A DNA stretch of 64,000 bases from JALZKA01 sp963786495 (GCA_963786495.1 CAWAZL010000008.1:1-64000); one strand, 5' to 3'. Shown: positions 18,340 through 27,680, counted from the stretch's first letter. The notes: generated by a model from the letters alone, not told the origin. Program-made: numbers and translations.

Positions 18340-18702
18340 TCAGCCCAGCTGGCCGACCTGGATGACGCGCCGCTCGTGCGTGCCGACGCCGATCGTGCGC
18401 TCGCCCTCCGTCACTTCGACGTAGAAGCGAAGCTTGCGGCCGTCCTCGACCTCCTGAAGCGTCGAGCGCACGACGCAGTCCGATCCCTCGAGCGCGGCGG
18501 CGACGTGCTTGACGCACACCTCGAAGCCAACGGTCGCAGACCCCTCCGGGAGCTGCTCGAAAGCGAGGATCGCCGAGTTCCGCTCCATCATCGCGATCAT
18601 CCCCGGCGTCGAGAGGACGCTCGAGCCGATCGTGCCGCCCACATCGGTGAGCAAGCGGTCCTCGACCTTGAAGGTGTCCGAGCGCTCGGAGCCGATCTCC
18701 AT
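18340..18702 (-). CDS. Thioesterase, FlK-like hotdog fold
   Basis: 120 residues resembling fluoroacetyl-CoA-thioesterase-like hotdog proteins. LSTPGMIAMMERNSAILAFE matches the helix with the catalytic Thr/Glu region, and VGFEVCVKHVAAALEGSDC carries the His seen in FlK. The C-terminal strand is YVEVTEGERTIGVGTHERRV. It would hydrolyse a short acyl-CoA and recycle CoA. It starts 10 nt after the SDR stop and ends 5 nt before the lyase start, so it is an operon member. The exact substrate is unknown. Confidence 0.75.
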   Translation of the reverse strand: MEIGSERSDTFKVEDRLLTDVGGTIGSSVLSTPGMIAMMERNSAILAFEQLPEGSATVGFEVCVKHVAAALEGSDCVVRSTLQEVEDGRKLRFYVEVTEGERTIGVGTHERRVIQVGQLG

Positions 18703-18712
18703 CAGGCGCCCA

Positions 18713-19447
18713 TCAGCACATGCCCATGCCGCCGGAGACGCCGAGCGTCTCGCCGGTCATGTACGAGGAATCGTCAGAAGAGAGAAAGGCGACCACCGCA
18801 GCGACCTCGTCGGGAGTGCCCATGCGCCGAAGCTGCGTGCCGGCCTTCATGTTGTCGATGATCTTCTCGCCGATCTCGCCGAACTCGAGTGCCTGCATCA
18901 AGAGGGGAGTCTCGATCGGGCCCGGGCAGATCGCGTTCACGGTGATCCCGAAGCGCGCGCCCTCGCGCGCCATCGATTTCGTGAAGCCCAGGACGCCGCC
19001 CTTTGCCGATGAGTAAGCCACCGAGCCCTTGGAGCCGATCCGCCCCGCCTCGGACGAGATGTTCACGATCCGCCCGTAGCCCGCCTCCTGCATCCCGGGC
19101 AGGACCGCGTGGGTACAGGCCAGAACGCCGATCAGGTTGATTGCGATCACCCGCTCCCACACTCCGGGGTCGGTGTCGGCAAAGAAGCCGAACTCGTCCG
19201 TCCCGGCGTTGTTCACAAGGATCGAGAACGGTCCGTGCGCCTCGGCCAGCGCGACCGAGGAGGCGGGATCGGTCACATCCAGGTGCACGGCGTCCGCGGA
19301 GATCTCGGCGGCGACCGATTCCGCGCCCTCCGTGTTCACGTCGCCGATCACGACCTTGGCGCCTTCTGCGGCAAGCCGGCGTGCCGTCGCGGCGCCGATG
19401 CCGCTGGCACCCCCGGTCACGAGCGCCTTTCGTCCTTCAAGCCTCAT
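18713..19447 (-). CDS. SDR family oxidoreductase (3-hydroxyacyl-CoA/acyl-CoA type)
   Basis: 244-residue classical SDR. It has ALVTGGASGIGAATARRLAA (cofactor loop), GDVNTEGAES with an Asp that favours NAD, ILVNNAGTDEFGFFAD, GRIVNISSEAGRIGSKGSVA (catalytic Ser) and YSSAKGGVLGFTKSMA (Tyr-x-x-x-Lys). It ends SYMTGETLGVSGGMGMC. The sequence is close to FabG-type or 3-hydroxybutyrate dehydrogenases. It is the first gene of the seven-gene minus-strand operon, and the divergent fno gene starts 88 bp away. It probably oxidises or reduces a 3-hydroxyacyl intermediate; the substrate is inferred from neighbours only. Confidence 0.85.
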   Translation of the reverse strand: MRLEGRKALVTGGASGIGAATARRLAAEGAKVVIGDVNTEGAESVAAEISADAVHLDVTDPASSVALAEAHGPFSILVNNAGTDEFGFFADTDPGVWERVIAINLIGVLACTHAVLPGMQEAGYGRIVNISSEAGRIGSKGSVAYSSAKGGVLGFTKSMAREGARFGITVNAICPGPIETPLLMQALEFGEIGEKIIDNMKAGTQLRRMGTPDEVAAVVAFLSSDDSSYMTGETLGVSGGMGMC

Positions 19448-19535
19448 CCGTCGGTGAGCATATGTATTTCGCCTTGGAGTTCGACCGGAGCCAGGTTCAA
19501 AGAACCAGGCACCGGACAAATAAGCTGCGGCGCCG

Positions 19536-20222
19536 ATGCCAGAGGCGATCCCGATCATCGGCGGCACCGGCGCGCTCGGCTACGGGCTCGCGTTGCGCTG
19601 GGCGCTGGCCGGCCGCGCCGTCGTCCTCGGCTCGCGAGACGAGGAGCGCGCCGCCGAGGCCGCGAAGAAGCTCTCGGACGCGGTTCCGGATGCCGAGATC
19701 GAGGGCATGTCGAACGCCGAGGCCGCCAAGCAAGGCCCCGTCGTGATCCTCACCGTCCCCTTCCGCGCCCAGTCGGAGAACCTCACGAACCTGAGGGACA
19801 CTCTCCAGTCCGGTCAGCTTCTGGTCGATTGCACCGTTCCGCTCGCGGCCGCTGTCTCGGGCAAGGCGACCCGCACGCTCGGCGTATGGCAAGGGTCCGC
19901 CGCGCAGCAGGCGCAAGAGATGGTTCCCGACGGCGTGACGGTCGTCGCCGCCTTCCACACGGTCGGCGCGCCCGAGCTTGCCAACCGGGAATCGATCCTG
20001 GACGAGGACGTCCTGATCTGCGGCGAGAGGAAGGCCGACAAGGCAAAGGTGGCCGCGCTCATCGAGGCCATCCCCGGGCTGCGCGCGGTGAATGCCGGCC
20101 CCCTCGAGATGGCGCGGATCGTCGAGCAGCTCACGCCGCTCCTAATCTCGATCAACGTCCGCTACAAGGTCCACGCGGGCATCCGGGTGACCGGCCTGCC
20201 CGACGCAGGCCACTGGGAGTGA
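19536..20222 (+). CDS. npdG: F420H2:NADP oxidoreductase (Fno/NpdG)
   Basis: 228 residues; transfers hydride between F420H2 and NADP in the cytoplasm. The N-terminal PIIGGTGALGYGLALRWALA is the NADP Rossmann loop, and LGSRDEERAAEAAKKL carries the Ser-Arg that binds the 2'-phosphate. VILTVPFRAQSENL and LLVDCTVPL follow, then AAFHTVGAPELAN, and it ends with RYKVHAGIRVTG. The family is specific to F420-using organisms. It heads an F420 biosynthetic operon: the downstream cofD starts within its stop codon. No strong ribosome-binding site is present; TAAGCT lies 9 nt before the ATG. Confidence 0.9.
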   Translation: MPEAIPIIGGTGALGYGLALRWALAGRAVVLGSRDEERAAEAAKKLSDAVPDAEIEGMSNAEAAKQGPVVILTVPFRAQSENLTNLRDTLQSGQLLVDCTVPLAAAVSGKATRTLGVWQGSAAQQAQEMVPDGVTVVAAFHTVGAPELANRESILDEDVLICGERKADKAKVAALIEAIPGLRAVNAGPLEMARIVEQLTPLLISINVRYKVHAGIRVTGLPDAGHWE

Positions 20223-21150
20223 CCCCTCCCGGAGCGTCGCCATCCTGGCCGGTGGCACCGGCGGCGCGAAGCTGGCGGCGGGATTCCACACCCTGCTCGA
20301 CGCCGACGTCGCGGTCATCGCGAACACCGCCGACGACTGCCAGGTCCACGGCCTCCACGTCTCGCCCGACCCGGACCTCTGCACCTACTGGCTCGCCGGC
20401 ATCATCGACGAGGAACGCGGCTGGGGCATCAAAGGCGACGAGTTCAAGGCCCACGAGCACCTGACGGCGCTTGGCGCGCCGGACTGGTTCGGCCTGTCGG
20501 ACCGCGACCTCGCGACCTGCCTCTACCGCACCCACTTCATGGCCGAAGGCGGCACGCTGACCGCCGCTCAATCCCAGATCGCCGCCGGGCTGGGCGTTCT
20601 CGGGCGCGTCCTGCCCATGTGCGAGGAGCCGGTGCGCACGACCGTGATCACGCCCGCCGGAAGGCGCGCCCTCCAGGAGTTCCTGATCCTCGACGGGGGC
20701 AAGGCGCCGATCGAAGGCGTCGAGGTGGAGGGCCTTGCCGATGCGAGTCCCACTCCGGAAGTGCTCGCGGCGATTGCAGAAGCCGACCTGATCGTGATCG
20801 GCCCCTCGAACCCGGTGATCTCAATCGGCCCGATCCTGGCCGTCCCGGGAATGCGCGACGCGATCGCCACCTCGAGCGCTCCGGTCATCGCCGTGAGCCC
20901 GTTCGTCGCGGGCCGGGCGATCAAGGGCCCCACCGAGGCCTTCATGGAGGCGATCGGCCGGCCGGTGAGCGCGGCCGGCGTCGCCTCGCTCTACACGGGC
21001 CTCTTGGACGGGATAGTCGTCGACGAGGGAGATCCCGACCCTCCGCCCGAGGGGCTCGAAGCGCTCGTCTGCCCCACGCTCATGGACGGCGAGAAGGGCC
21101 GGGTCGCACTGGCGGACCGCATCCTGGACTGGGCTGAAGGACTGGCTTGA
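20219..21150 (+). CDS. cofD: 2-phospho-L-lactate transferase CofD/FbiA (one frameshift at the start)
   Basis: Transfers the phospholactyl (or phosphoenolpyruvyl) moiety onto FO to make F420-0. VAILAGGTGGAKLAAGFHTL is the N-terminal nucleotide-binding loop. VIANTADDCQVHGLHVSPDP, YWLAGIIDEERGWGIKGDE and LIVIGPSNPVISIGPILAV are family blocks. The expected start is GTG 20219, overlapping the fno stop, but it is one base out of frame with the conserved sequence; one missing C in the CCCCTCCC run restores it. No other start codon exists upstream in the conserved frame. Without correction only a fragment from ATG 20539 would be translated. Confidence 0.85.
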
Positions 21151-21809
21151 ACGCCACGGTCATCCTGCCCATCAAACGCTTCGCACACGCGAAGACGCGG
21201 GTCGTCGAGACCATCGGGCCTCCCGGGCGTGCTGCCATCCTGCGCGCGATGCTTGCCGACGTCCTGGTCGCGCTCGACCGCGCGCGCGAGGTCGAGCGCG
21301 TGATCCTCGTAACCGGAGAAGGCAGGGCAGAGAAGGTCGCCATGGAGCGCGCGAAGCGAAGCCCGACCCCGTTCGAGGTTCTGCAGGAGCCGGCCGATCA
21401 CGGGCACTCCGAAGCCGCGACTCTCGGCATCGTGCGCGCCAAGGCGCTGGGGGCAACCTGCACCGCGCTCCTGCCCGGCGACTGCCCGCTCCTCGAGCCG
21501 ACCGAGCTGGACAGCGCCCTCTCCAGCTTTGCCGAGGGCACAGTTGGAGTCGCGTCGGACCATCACGGGACCGGAACCAATGGCCTTTTCCTTTCTCCTG
21601 CCGACGCCATCGGCCCTGCCTTCGGCCCCGGCAGCTGCGAGCGCCACCTCGACCGGGCCCAGCGGGCCGGCTACGAGGCGAAGCTCCTCGATATCCCATC
21701 CCTCGCCCTTGACCTGGACACGCCGGACGACCTCGAGGCGCTGGCCTCCCTCCTCGCCGAGAACCCGGAGCGGGCGCCCCTGACCGCCGCCGCGCTGGCC
21801 GAGCTTTGA
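21147..21809 (+). CDS. cofC: 2-phospholactate (phosphoenolpyruvate) guanylyltransferase CofC
   Basis: 220 residues. It makes the GDP-activated phospholactate or phosphoenolpyruvate used by CofD. The nucleotidyltransferase N-terminus is ATVILPIKRFAHAKTRV, the metal site region is ALLPGDCPLLEPTELD, and SDHHGTGTNGLFL and RHLDRAQRAGYEAKLLD follow. It starts at TTG overlapping the cofD stop (TTGA) and overlaps cofE the same way, so cofD, cofC and cofE are tightly coupled. Length is normal for the family. Confidence 0.9.
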   Translation: MNATVILPIKRFAHAKTRVVETIGPPGRAAILRAMLADVLVALDRAREVERVILVTGEGRAEKVAMERAKRSPTPFEVLQEPADHGHSEAATLGIVRAKALGATCTALLPGDCPLLEPTELDSALSSFAEGTVGVASDHHGTGTNGLFLSPADAIGPAFGPGSCERHLDRAQRAGYEAKLLDIPSLALDLDTPDDLEALASLLAENPERAPLTAAALAEL

Positions 21810-22546
21810 TCGAGATCCGCCCCATCGAGGGCATCCCCGAAGTGGAGGAAGGTGCGCTGCTGGGCGTGATGATCGCGACTGCCGCAGAGCCTCGGGACGG
21901 CGACATCGTCGTCATCTCCCAGAAGATCGTCTCGAAGGCCGAGGGGCGGGTCCGCGACCTCGACCGCGTCGAGCCCTCTGAGCGCGCCAAAGAGCTCGCC
22001 GCTGAGCTCAACAAGAACCCGCGGCTGGTCGAGCTGATCCTCTCCGAGAGCCGCGAGGTGCTCCGCGCCGAGCACGGAGTCCTGATCGTTGAGACCAACG
22101 GCGGCTTCGTGTGCGCCAATGCAGGCATCGACTCGTCGAACGTGCCTGGCGAGGGAAAGGTGGCACTTCTCCCAGAGGACTCAGACGAGTCCGCCCGGCG
22201 TATCAGGGCCGAGATCGCAAGATCCGGCGACGCCCGTCCCGCTGTCGTAATCGTTGACAGCTTCGGCCGGCCGTGGCGCCTCGGCCAGACCGAGGTGGCA
22301 ATCGGCTGCGCGGGCTTGCGTGTCATCGATGACTGGCGCGGCTCGACGGACCGCGAAGGACAGCGCTTGGGAGCCACGATGATCGCTATCGCAGACGAGG
22401 TCGCCGCCGCGGCGGACCTGGCCCGCGATAAGGCCTCGGGCACGCCCGTCGTGGTCGTGAGCGGGTTGGGACGACACGTGACGCGCGAGGACGGGCCGGG
22501 CGCGGCATCGCTCCGCCGCGACGCCCAGCGCGATCTCTTCCGCTAG
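21806..22546 (+). CDS. cofE: Coenzyme F420-0:L-glutamate ligase CofE
   Basis: 246 residues; adds gamma-linked glutamates to F420-0 with GTP. EIRPIEGIPEVEEG begins the fold. DIVVISQKIVSKAEGRVRDL, ETNGGFVCANAGIDSSNVPG, VIVDSFGRPWRLGQTEVAIG and RVIDDWRGSTDREGQRLG are the CofE blocks for nucleotide and metal binding. It is a stand-alone CofE without the nitroreductase-like C-terminal domain of mycobacterial FbiB, so the step that domain performs (FMN-dependent reduction of dehydro-F420-0 and tail extension) must be encoded elsewhere or not needed. It starts at TTG overlapping cofC. Confidence 0.9.
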   Translation: MIEIRPIEGIPEVEEGALLGVMIATAAEPRDGDIVVISQKIVSKAEGRVRDLDRVEPSERAKELAAELNKNPRLVELILSESREVLRAEHGVLIVETNGGFVCANAGIDSSNVPGEGKVALLPEDSDESARRIRAEIARSGDARPAVVIVDSFGRPWRLGQTEVAIGCAGLRVIDDWRGSTDREGQRLGATMIAIADEVAAAADLARDKASGTPVVVVSGLGRHVTREDGPGAASLRRDAQRDLFR

Positions 22547-22624
22547 CCCACCCCCCACCCGAGTGGCGTTTCAAACCGCGTTCCGGTTGGACAGATGGAC
22601 AGTCGCTCGGTGGCTTCCGAGGCC

Positions 22625-22630
22625 TAACCT
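22625..22630 (+). promoter_or_regulatory. Leaderless -10 box of the class I glutamine-amidotransferase-like hydrolase
   Basis: TAACCT followed by six nt and the GTG at 22637. It indicates that the hydrolase/ligase pair has its own promoter besides read-through from cofE. Confidence 0.5.
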
Positions 22631-22636
22631 AAAGTC

Positions 22637-23404
22637 GTGGGCCGGTTGCCACTCATTGCAGTCACCACGTCCGAGGTCCGCGTGGCCGAGCAGATCGAGC
22701 CCATCCCCGAGGGCGATCCCGCTCGCCCCGAGATGGCGCTCGGCATGCGCTACCTCCAGGCCATCGAATCGGCTGGCGGCCTACCGGTCGTAGTTCCCCC
22801 GCTGCCGGCGGAGGACATGGAGGAACTCATCGGCCGCGTCTCCGGCGTCTGCCTCTCGGGAGGGCCTGACATCCACCCCAGCGCTTATGGGCAAGACGAG
22901 GACCCGGCGCTCGGGCCCACGTGGCAGAACCTCGACGAGGCTGAGCTCGCCGTCGCCAAGGCGGCCTTCGACGCCCGACTCCCAATCCTTGCGATCTGCC
23001 GCGGCGCTCAGGCACTGAACATCATGCGCAGCGGCACGCTCTTCCAGGACCTACCGGTTCGCGAGGATCTGGAGCTCCGGCATCGCCGGGGCCACGGTGA
23101 GCCCAACATCAGCCACCCGATCGAGGTTGCTCCGGACAGTGTGCTTTCGCGGGCATTGGGTACCACAGAGCTAGTGGTGAACTCCTTTCACCATCAGGCC
23201 TCCGACCAGCTCGGCCGCGGACTCCGCGCCGTCGCTTGGTCGCCTGACGGCGTCATCGAAGGAATCGAGGCGCCCAATCGGGATTTTGTCGTCGGCGTGC
23301 AGTGGCATGCCGAGGCGATGGAGGACGAACCAGCCGAGCGCCTCTTCGAAGCGTTCGTTGAAGCCTGTCGCGCGCATGATGCGGGCGGCCGGGTGCCTGC
23401 GTGA
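22637..23404 (+). CDS. Gamma-glutamyl-gamma-aminobutyrate hydrolase family (peptidase C26)
   Basis: 255 residues, class I glutamine-amidotransferase fold acting as a gamma-glutamyl hydrolase. The nucleophile is Cys 121 in LPILAICRGAQALNIM; the His-Glu pair is in VVGVQWHAEAMEDEP (His 224, Glu 226). CLSGGPDIHPSAYG and FHHQASDQLGRGL are typical of the PuuD/YvdE group. It cleaves gamma-linked glutamyl amides. It stands 90 bp after cofE and its stop overlaps the start of the glutamate-cysteine-ligase-like gene (GTGA). Placement in the F420 locus suggests action on a gamma-glutamyl compound made here, for example the F420 tail; this is inference. Confidence 0.85.
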   Translation: MGRLPLIAVTTSEVRVAEQIEPIPEGDPARPEMALGMRYLQAIESAGGLPVVVPPLPAEDMEELIGRVSGVCLSGGPDIHPSAYGQDEDPALGPTWQNLDEAELAVAKAAFDARLPILAICRGAQALNIMRSGTLFQDLPVREDLELRHRRGHGEPNISHPIEVAPDSVLSRALGTTELVVNSFHHQASDQLGRGLRAVAWSPDGVIEGIEAPNRDFVVGVQWHAEAMEDEPAERLFEAFVEACRAHDAGGRVPA

Positions 23405-24528
23405 CGGAGCTTCCCCGCTGGGCAGAGTGGCCGGAGGAGCCTCACTCGTCGCTGTACTCGATCGGCATCGAGGAGGAGCTCATGCTCATCGACGAGGCCG
23501 GGCGCCTCAGCTTCAGGGGCGAGGAGGTCCTGGCCGCTGTGGGGGACCGGATGGACTTTTGCTCGCTCGAGACGCACTCCGCGGTCGTCGAGGTCGAGAC
23601 CAGCCCGCAACCCACCGTGGCGAATGCCGTCGCTGCGCTGGGCGGGGTTCGCAACCTCCTGATCGAGCCGCTCGCGGCCCTCGGGCTTCGCGCGGCGGGG
23701 GCCGGCACCCACCCCATGGCAACTTGGGTCGAGACCCAGGTGCCCGAGCAGGACCGCTATCAAAAGGTCCTCGAGACGATGCGGGAGCTCGCGCGGCGGG
23801 AGCCGACGATGGCAATGCACGTGCACATCGCCGTCCCCAGCGCCGACACCGCGATCGCTGCGCTCAACGGCATCCGCGAGCGCCTGCCGATCGTGCTGGC
23901 GCTCTCGGCCAACTCCCCGTTCTGGCAAGCGCGCGACTCAGGGCTCGCATCCACCCGCACCTCCCTTTTCGGCGCCTTCCCGCGCACCGGACTTCCGCCT
24001 TACTTCGCGACCTATGAGGACTGGGCGGAGCGCGTCGACTTCCTGATCCGCTCAGGCGCCATCTCCGAGCCGACGTTCCTATGGTGGGACGCGAGGCTCC
24101 AACCGCGCTTCGGCACGATCGAGATCCGCATCGCCGACACCCAATCGCGGCTGGAGGACGTTGCCGCGCTCGTCGCCCTCATGCAGTGCCTCGTCAAAGA
24201 AGCGGTCGAAGGCGAGCTCATCGCTGAGGCCAGGCGGGAGGCCGTTGCCGAGAATCGCTTTCTGGCCTCACGCGACGGCACCGAGGCCCGCCTCATCGAC
24301 CTTCACACCGAGAGCCTGGTCCCGCTGTCGGAATGGGTGAACGAAGCGCTCGAGCTCTCAGAGCCACACGCCCGCGAGCTCGGCTGCGAGTCGGAACTGG
24401 CTCGGGTGCGCGACCTCTGCAACTCGAACGGAGCCGACCGTCAGCGCGAGGTCTTCAGCCGCGACGGCATCGAGGCAGTCGCGCCCTGGCTGGCGGACGA
24501 GCTTCAGGCGTCCCTGCTCGTGGGTTAA
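23401..24528 (+). CDS. Glutamate-cysteine ligase family 2 (carboxylate-amine ligase, YbdK/EgtA-like)
   Basis: 375 residues, ATP-dependent ligase that forms gamma-glutamyl amides. SIGIEEELMLIDEAGRLS opens the GCS2 domain; ETHSAVVEVETSPQPTVANA, GAGTHPMATW, AMHVHIAVPSADTAI and TIEIRIADTQSRLEDVAALV are family blocks with likely metal-binding Glu and His residues. The amine acceptor cannot be read from sequence: cysteine, other amino acids or a cofactor tail are possible. The GTG overlaps the hydrolase stop, so both are made together. It ends 52 bp before the convergent end of fbiC, with a palindromic repeat between. Confidence 0.85.
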   Translation: MTELPRWAEWPEEPHSSLYSIGIEEELMLIDEAGRLSFRGEEVLAAVGDRMDFCSLETHSAVVEVETSPQPTVANAVAALGGVRNLLIEPLAALGLRAAGAGTHPMATWVETQVPEQDRYQKVLETMRELARREPTMAMHVHIAVPSADTAIAALNGIRERLPIVLALSANSPFWQARDSGLASTRTSLFGAFPRTGLPPYFATYEDWAERVDFLIRSGAISEPTFLWWDARLQPRFGTIEIRIADTQSRLEDVAALVALMQCLVKEAVEGELIAEARREAVAENRFLASRDGTEARLIDLHTESLVPLSEWVNEALELSEPHARELGCESELARVRDLCNSNGADRQREVFSRDGIEAVAPWLADELQASLLVG

Positions 24529-24536
24529 GCCCCGAC

Positions 24537-24577
24537 CCGTGCCTGGCACCGTGTTTTGGCACGGTTGCCTGGCACCT
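24537..24577. repeat. GTGCCTGGCAC palindromic repeat, probable bidirectional terminator
   Basis: Contains GTGCCTGGCAC (24539-24549), a CCGTG/CACGG stem with a six-base loop, and a second GCCTGGCACC. It lies between two convergent genes. The same motif recurs at 31681-31705 and 41876-41945, always intergenic. Confidence 0.65.
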
Positions 24578-24579
24578 CG

Positions 24580-26852
24580 TTAAGCGCTGAGCGCGGGCTC
24601 GGCCGGGTACCTCTCGATGATCTCGTAGAGCGTCGTGCGCTGCGCGGGTGTGCGGCCGGCGGCGCGGGCGGCGCCGATCAGGTCCTCGGGATCGAGGCGG
24701 TCGCCGTGCTGTGAGCCGGCCATGCGAGAGATGGATTCCTCCATCAGCGTCCCGCCCAGGTCGTTCACACCCCAGCGAAGGCTCTCGGTCGCGGCGTCGA
24801 TGCCCATCTTCACCCAGCTCGCCTGGAGGTTCTTGACGCTTCGGCCCAGCGCCAAGCGGAACGCGGCCGTGTGCTTCAGGTTCTCCTCGCGCGAGATCTC
24901 TTCGATCCCGTGGGTGCGGCCGAGCATCGTGTGAAACGGGATGAACGAGAGCGGCACGAACTCGGTGATGCCACCGGTCCGCTCCTGAAGCTCGCGGATC
25001 ACGCGCATGTGGCGGGCGAGCTCCCACGGCTCCTCGATGTGGCCGAACATCACTGTCGAGGTCGACCGCAGGCCGGCGCGGTGCGACGCCTCGATGATCT
25101 CGACCCATCGCGCGACCGGCAGCTTGTTGGGCGAGATGCGAGCCCGGACCCCATCGTCCAGGACCTCAGCGGCCGTGCCCGGCGTCGAGCCCAGGCCTTG
25201 CTCGCGCAGGTACTCGAAGACCTTGTCCGGCGAGCGTCCCGAGCGCTCGCACATGTAGTGCACCTCCATGGGCGAGTACGCGTGGAGGTGGAGCTGGGGA
25301 GCGGCATCCCTGGCGAGAGAGAGCCAGCGGCCATAGTCGGCGAGCTCGTAGTCCGGGTGGATGCCGCCCTGCATGCAGATCTCGGTCGCGCCGAAGTCGA
25401 CCGCCTCGGCGATGCGCCGCTGAAACTCGTCTTCGGTCACTTCGTACGCGTCAGGCGAGCGGCTTGCCCTGACCGAAGCCGCAGAACGCGCAGCCGACGA
25501 CGCAGACGTTCGTGAAGTTGATGTTCCGGTTGACGACGAAGGTCGCCATGTCGCCGGCCAGCTCGGCGCGAAGCGAGTCGGCTGCGACGCGCATGTCCTC
25601 GATCACCTCGGGGCGCCGCTCGGCGAAGAGGGCCGTCAGCTGGTCCTCGGTCAGTGGCTCGTCGGCGAGCGCGCGCTCGATCGCGGCGGGCGCAAGCTCG
25701 GGATCGATCACCCGCTCCTCGCGCCGGCCTGAGCCGCGTCGGGGGATGAAGCTCCAGAACTTGAGCTTCACCACGTCGAGGACGCTCTGCTCCATCCAGT
25801 CGGGCTCCAGATACTGCGGATAGACGCAGAGGCGCTCGGTCAGCGCGTAGCCCTGGGGCGCGAGCCGCTTTCTCACCTCGTGCGGGCTCGGGAACGCGTG
25901 CTCGGGCGAGATGTGGTCGCCATTCGCCGAAAGACCTCCAAGGTCCGTCGCGCCTGCCTCGACCAACTCGTCCCACCAGTCGGCGAGGTTCGGAGGGATC
26001 TGGATGCCCACATCGGGCATGAGCCGCCGGCACTCGGCCACGAGCCGCTTCATATCGTCAACCGTCACCTCGGAGGCCCAGTCAGGCATCCCAACGGCAT
26101 CGAACGTCCCGCGCTGAGCCCTATGTGTCCCGGTGTCGGACGTTCGTGCGTCAGGAGTCGCTGCGATTCCGCTCTGCCACCGGCGCTTCGCGGCCTCGTC
26201 GGCGATGTTGGCGACCTCCTGGCCGTAGTAGCGCGGGTGCGGTACGTAGTTCTGGAGGATCACCTCCTGGATGTGGCCGTGGCGCGTATGCGAAGCAGCG
26301 AGAGCCTCGAGCGAGGCGATCCGCTCCTCCTCGGTCTCGCCGATGCCTACGAGGATCCCCGACGTGAACGGGATGCGTAGCTCGCCCGCGGCATCGATCG
26401 TCTCCATGCGGACGGCCGGATGCTTCGTCGGCGAGCCGGCATGGACCGTCTCCATCAGCCGCTCAGAGATCGATTCGAGCATGAGGCCCTGCGATGCCGT
26501 TACCTCGCGAAGGCGCGCCAGGTCGCGGCGAGAGAGCGCGCCCAGGTTGGTGTGCGGCAGCAGCCCACGCTCGAGCGCTCGCTCGCAGGCCCAGGCGACG
26601 TAGGAGACGAAGTCCTCGTGGCCGTAGTTCCGCAGGCGCTCCGCGACCTCGGCGTTCACCTCGGGCCTGCTCGCCGGTCAGGATGAGGAGCTCTTTTGCG
26701 TTCCTTCGCAATGCCTCGTCGAGCTTTGCCTCGACCTCATCGGGCGCGTAGAGATGCGCCTTGCGCGTCGCGAACGAGCAGTACTTGCACACGCACCGGC
26801 ACGTGCGCGAGAGCGAGAGCGTGTAGTTACGCGAAAATGTGACCCGGCGCAC
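24580..26852 (-). CDS. fbiC: FO synthase FbiC (CofG-CofH fusion; two frameshifts)
   Basis: Bifunctional radical-SAM enzyme making the deazaflavin FO from tyrosine and a flavin precursor. The N-terminal CofG half has SRTCRCVCKYCSFATRKAHL with the C-x3-C-x2-C cluster, and SGILVGIGETEEERI. The CofH half has NINFTNVCVVGCAFCGFGQG with the second cluster, then EICMQGGIHPDYELADYGRW and VMFGHIEEPWELARHMRVIR. One extra G near 26680 and one extra C near 25456 break the frame; removing both gives about 757 codons, somewhat shorter than mycobacterial FbiC because it lacks an N-terminal extension. GTG 26852 is chosen since TAGCCT lies 7 nt upstream; GTG 26888 is the alternative. Confidence 0.9.
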
Positions 26853-26859
26853 GGGCCTC

Positions 26860-26865
26860 AGGCTA
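26860..26865 (-). promoter_or_regulatory. Leaderless -10 box of fbiC
   Basis: TAGCCT on the minus strand, 7 nt before GTG 26852. It decides the start of fbiC and separates it from the aquaporin gene just upstream. Confidence 0.5.
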
Positions 26866-26890
26866 GACGAGCGCGCGGCTCGTCTCACGC

Positions 26891-27680
26891 CTACTTCTTG
26901 TTGTGAGTGCGGGTCTCGGCGTCCTTGACCGCCTGACCGACTGCTCGTGCGTCGGTTGTGGCGGGTTCTGGACCCTCAGCGAACTGTGGACCGGAGATCA
27001 CGAACTTGTAGACCACCGCCGCCAGGAGCGCACCGACAATCGGGCCCAGGCACGTAGGGGAAGAGGTCCGACGCCTCGAGGGTGTCGCCGATCAGGGCGG
27101 GGCCGAACCAACGGGCGGGGTTGAACGAGCCGCCCGTCAGGGGACCGAAGATCATGACCAGGAAGCCGAGGGTCGAGCCGATGACAAGCGGCGCCCACTC
27201 CTGGCGGGCGCGCGGGTTCAGCGCGACCGAGCAGATCACAAGTACAAGAACGAAGGTCCCGATGGCCTCGATGACGAAGCCGGCGAAGTCGCCTGAGAGC
27301 GCCGGCGAGATCTGAGCGCTTCCGTACCCGCTGAGGCTGCCCTCGTCCTCGATGAGGCTCTTGACGACGAGCGCGCCGAGCACGGCGCCCGAAAGCTGGG
27401 CGAGGATGTAGACGACCGCGTCAACGATGTCGATCCGCCTCTGAATCGCCGCCGCGATCGTGACCGCAGGGTTGAAGTGCCCGCCTGACACCGCTCCGAA
27501 GGTCATGATCAGCGCGAAGAGGCCGAAGGCGTGGACGAGGCCGACGACCGCGAAGTCGGCGCCCGTGCCGGACGCAGGGTCCGTCTGGACGAACAGCGAG
27601 ACGACGAAGCCGACGATCATGACCAGGAACAACGTCCCGAGCAACTCGGAGATGTATGCGGCAAGACCTCGGTCCTTCAC
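26891..27680 (-). CDS. MIP family channel (aquaporin/glycerol facilitator; one frameshift)
   Basis: Six-helix membrane channel for water or small solutes. Two half-helix NPA loops are visible: GGHFNPAVTIAAAI and GGSFNPARWFGPAL. Hydrophobic segments include ISELLGTLFLVMIVGFVVSL and AIGTFVLVLVICSVALN. The residue after the second NPA motif is Arg, as in all functional members; narrow-pore residues are not clear enough to choose water over glycerol. A missing base near 27046, in a GGGCCC run, shifts the last helix; the other frame reads IVGALLAAVVYKFVISGPQF and ends THNKK at 26891. AGGAGG precedes the GTG start. It is upstream of and codirectional with fbiC but separately promoted. Confidence 0.85.
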
